Source: CALAZP01 sp964410725
Lineage (GTDB): Bacteria; Bacteroidota; Bacteroidia; Chitinophagales; Saprospiraceae
Direction: 5' to 3'
Assembly (NCBI GenBank): GCA_964410725.1
Contig: CAYPID010000018.1
Coordinates: 1-45,399 of the forward strand
DNA: 45,399 nt
The notes beneath the pieces are model-generated. The model was not told the origin of the DNA, ran no database searches, and saw only the letters and a list, made by a program, of their open reading frames with translations. The translations under genes and the position numbers were made by a program. Numbering within the stretch: the stretch's first letter is position 1; every line of letters starts with the position of its first letter. Positions 44,830-45,399 of this stretch are shown here, one piece after another.

Positions 44830-45399
44830 TTATCCTAGACCATATTTCACAATACAATAAATAGCTCTAAAACCATCCCGCCAACTGATTTTTTTTCCCT
44901 CCTCATAAGTCCTTCCATAATAAGATATACCTACCTCATATATTCTTATTCCGGGAATCTTAGATATCTTGGCGGTCACCTCAGGCTCGAATCCAAATCT
45001 ATTTTCTACGAGATTTAATCCTTTTATGATTTCTGCTTTAAATAATTTATAGCAAGTTTCCATATCCGTAAGATTCAAATCCGTAAAAACATTAGACAAT
45101 CCAGTCAAAATTTTATTGCCAATAGAATGCCAAAAAAATAAAATTCTGTGGGGCTTTCCTCCCATAAACCTGGACCCATATACAACATCCGCATGTCCAT
45201 CTATCATGGGTTGCAGCAAAATATTGTATTCGTTTGGATCGTATTCTAAATCCGCGTCTTGAATAATTATAAATGACCCAGTTGCATGAGCTATTCCCGT
45301 TTTTATTGCAGCACCTTTCCCTTTATTTTCTTCGTGTTCTATTAATTGTATCGTTAAATCCGGATTTATAATCCTAAACTGTTCGACCACTTCCATGGT
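44830..45399 (-). CDS. family 2 glycosyltransferase, N-terminus outside the window
   Basis: A partial GT2 enzyme of the polyprenyl-phosphate sugar synthase type. The visible 188+ residues hold the nucleotide-sugar site NKGKGAAIKTGIAHATG, the DxD-like IIQDADLEYDPNEY metal motif, VVYGSRF and the DMETCYKLFKAEI motif. The first strand (VIPVYNE type) lies beyond position 45399. The ATG at 45396 is therefore probably internal. There are no C-terminal membrane helices. It may charge a lipid carrier with a sugar for surface glycans. Confidence 0.85.
   Translation of the reverse strand, partial: TMEVVEQFRIINPDLTIQLIEHEENKGKGAAIKTGIAHATGSFIIIQDADLEYDPNEYNILLQPMIDGHADVVYGSRFMGGKPHRILFFWHSIGNKILTGLSNVFTDLNLTDMETCYKLFKAEIIKGLNLVENRFGFEPEVTAKISKIPGIRIYEVGISYYGRTYEEGKKISWRDGFRAIYCIVKYGLG

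Overview
This is a low-GC chromosomal segment from a member of the Bacteroidota. The evidence is the gldE-gldD gliding pair, a LuxR-HTH protein with TPR repeats, a SecA of about 1,100 residues, -7 boxes of the TAnnTTTG type, almost no Shine-Dalgarno sites, and an RF1, Tgt and YqeY of this phylum's style. I cannot name the genus; a Saprospiria-like lineage is only a guess. No CRISPR array, prophage, complete insertion sequence or rRNA gene is visible.

Layout. 1-400 is a GC-rich, gene-free stretch that looks like folded RNA, possibly the 5' part of a group II intron. A minus-strand TPR/LuxR regulator, tRNA-Cys and a lipoprotein follow. 3219-14706 is one long plus-strand run: secA, a SPOR protein, rodA, tgt, an lptF/G-type permease, then (after a palindrome-rich 173 bp spacer) an ECF sigma factor overlapping mutY, then ssb, gldE and gldD. 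It joins protein export, cell-wall elongation, LPS transport, queuosine, base excision repair and gliding. From 14703 to 28826 most genes are short opposed units: a TolB/BamA-like outer-membrane protein, an MBL hydrolase, rnhB, an RND/MMPL transporter, a TrpF-like pseudoenzyme, DUF2147, a small conserved protein, recA, prfA, tsaB, two ArsR-type regulators, lspA and pdxA. 28869-31608 is rsmA-yqeY-ALDH7. Then come rlmN, rpoN, a class III aminotransferase, a secreted thioredoxin, thiL, an M28/glutaminyl-cyclase-like lipoprotein, an indoleamine 2,3-dioxygenase homologue and an MFS transporter. A 100-N scaffold gap at 41599-41698 truncates a TrpB2-type gene. A YHYH-protein operon, tRNA-Val with a clear terminator, and a glycosyltransferase cut by the window edge close the window.

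Most genes are housekeeping. The points that stand out are: (i) the regulatory-looking palindrome cluster before the sigma gene; (ii) several enzyme folds that have lost catalytic or metal ligands (TrpF-like, MA-peptidase-like domain, Tgt zinc site); (iii) very tight tail-to-tail packing, with six of nine convergent pairs overlapping; (iv) frequent TTG/GTG starts; and (v) the possible intron fragment at the left edge. I did not find a clear novel multi-gene defence or metabolic system.
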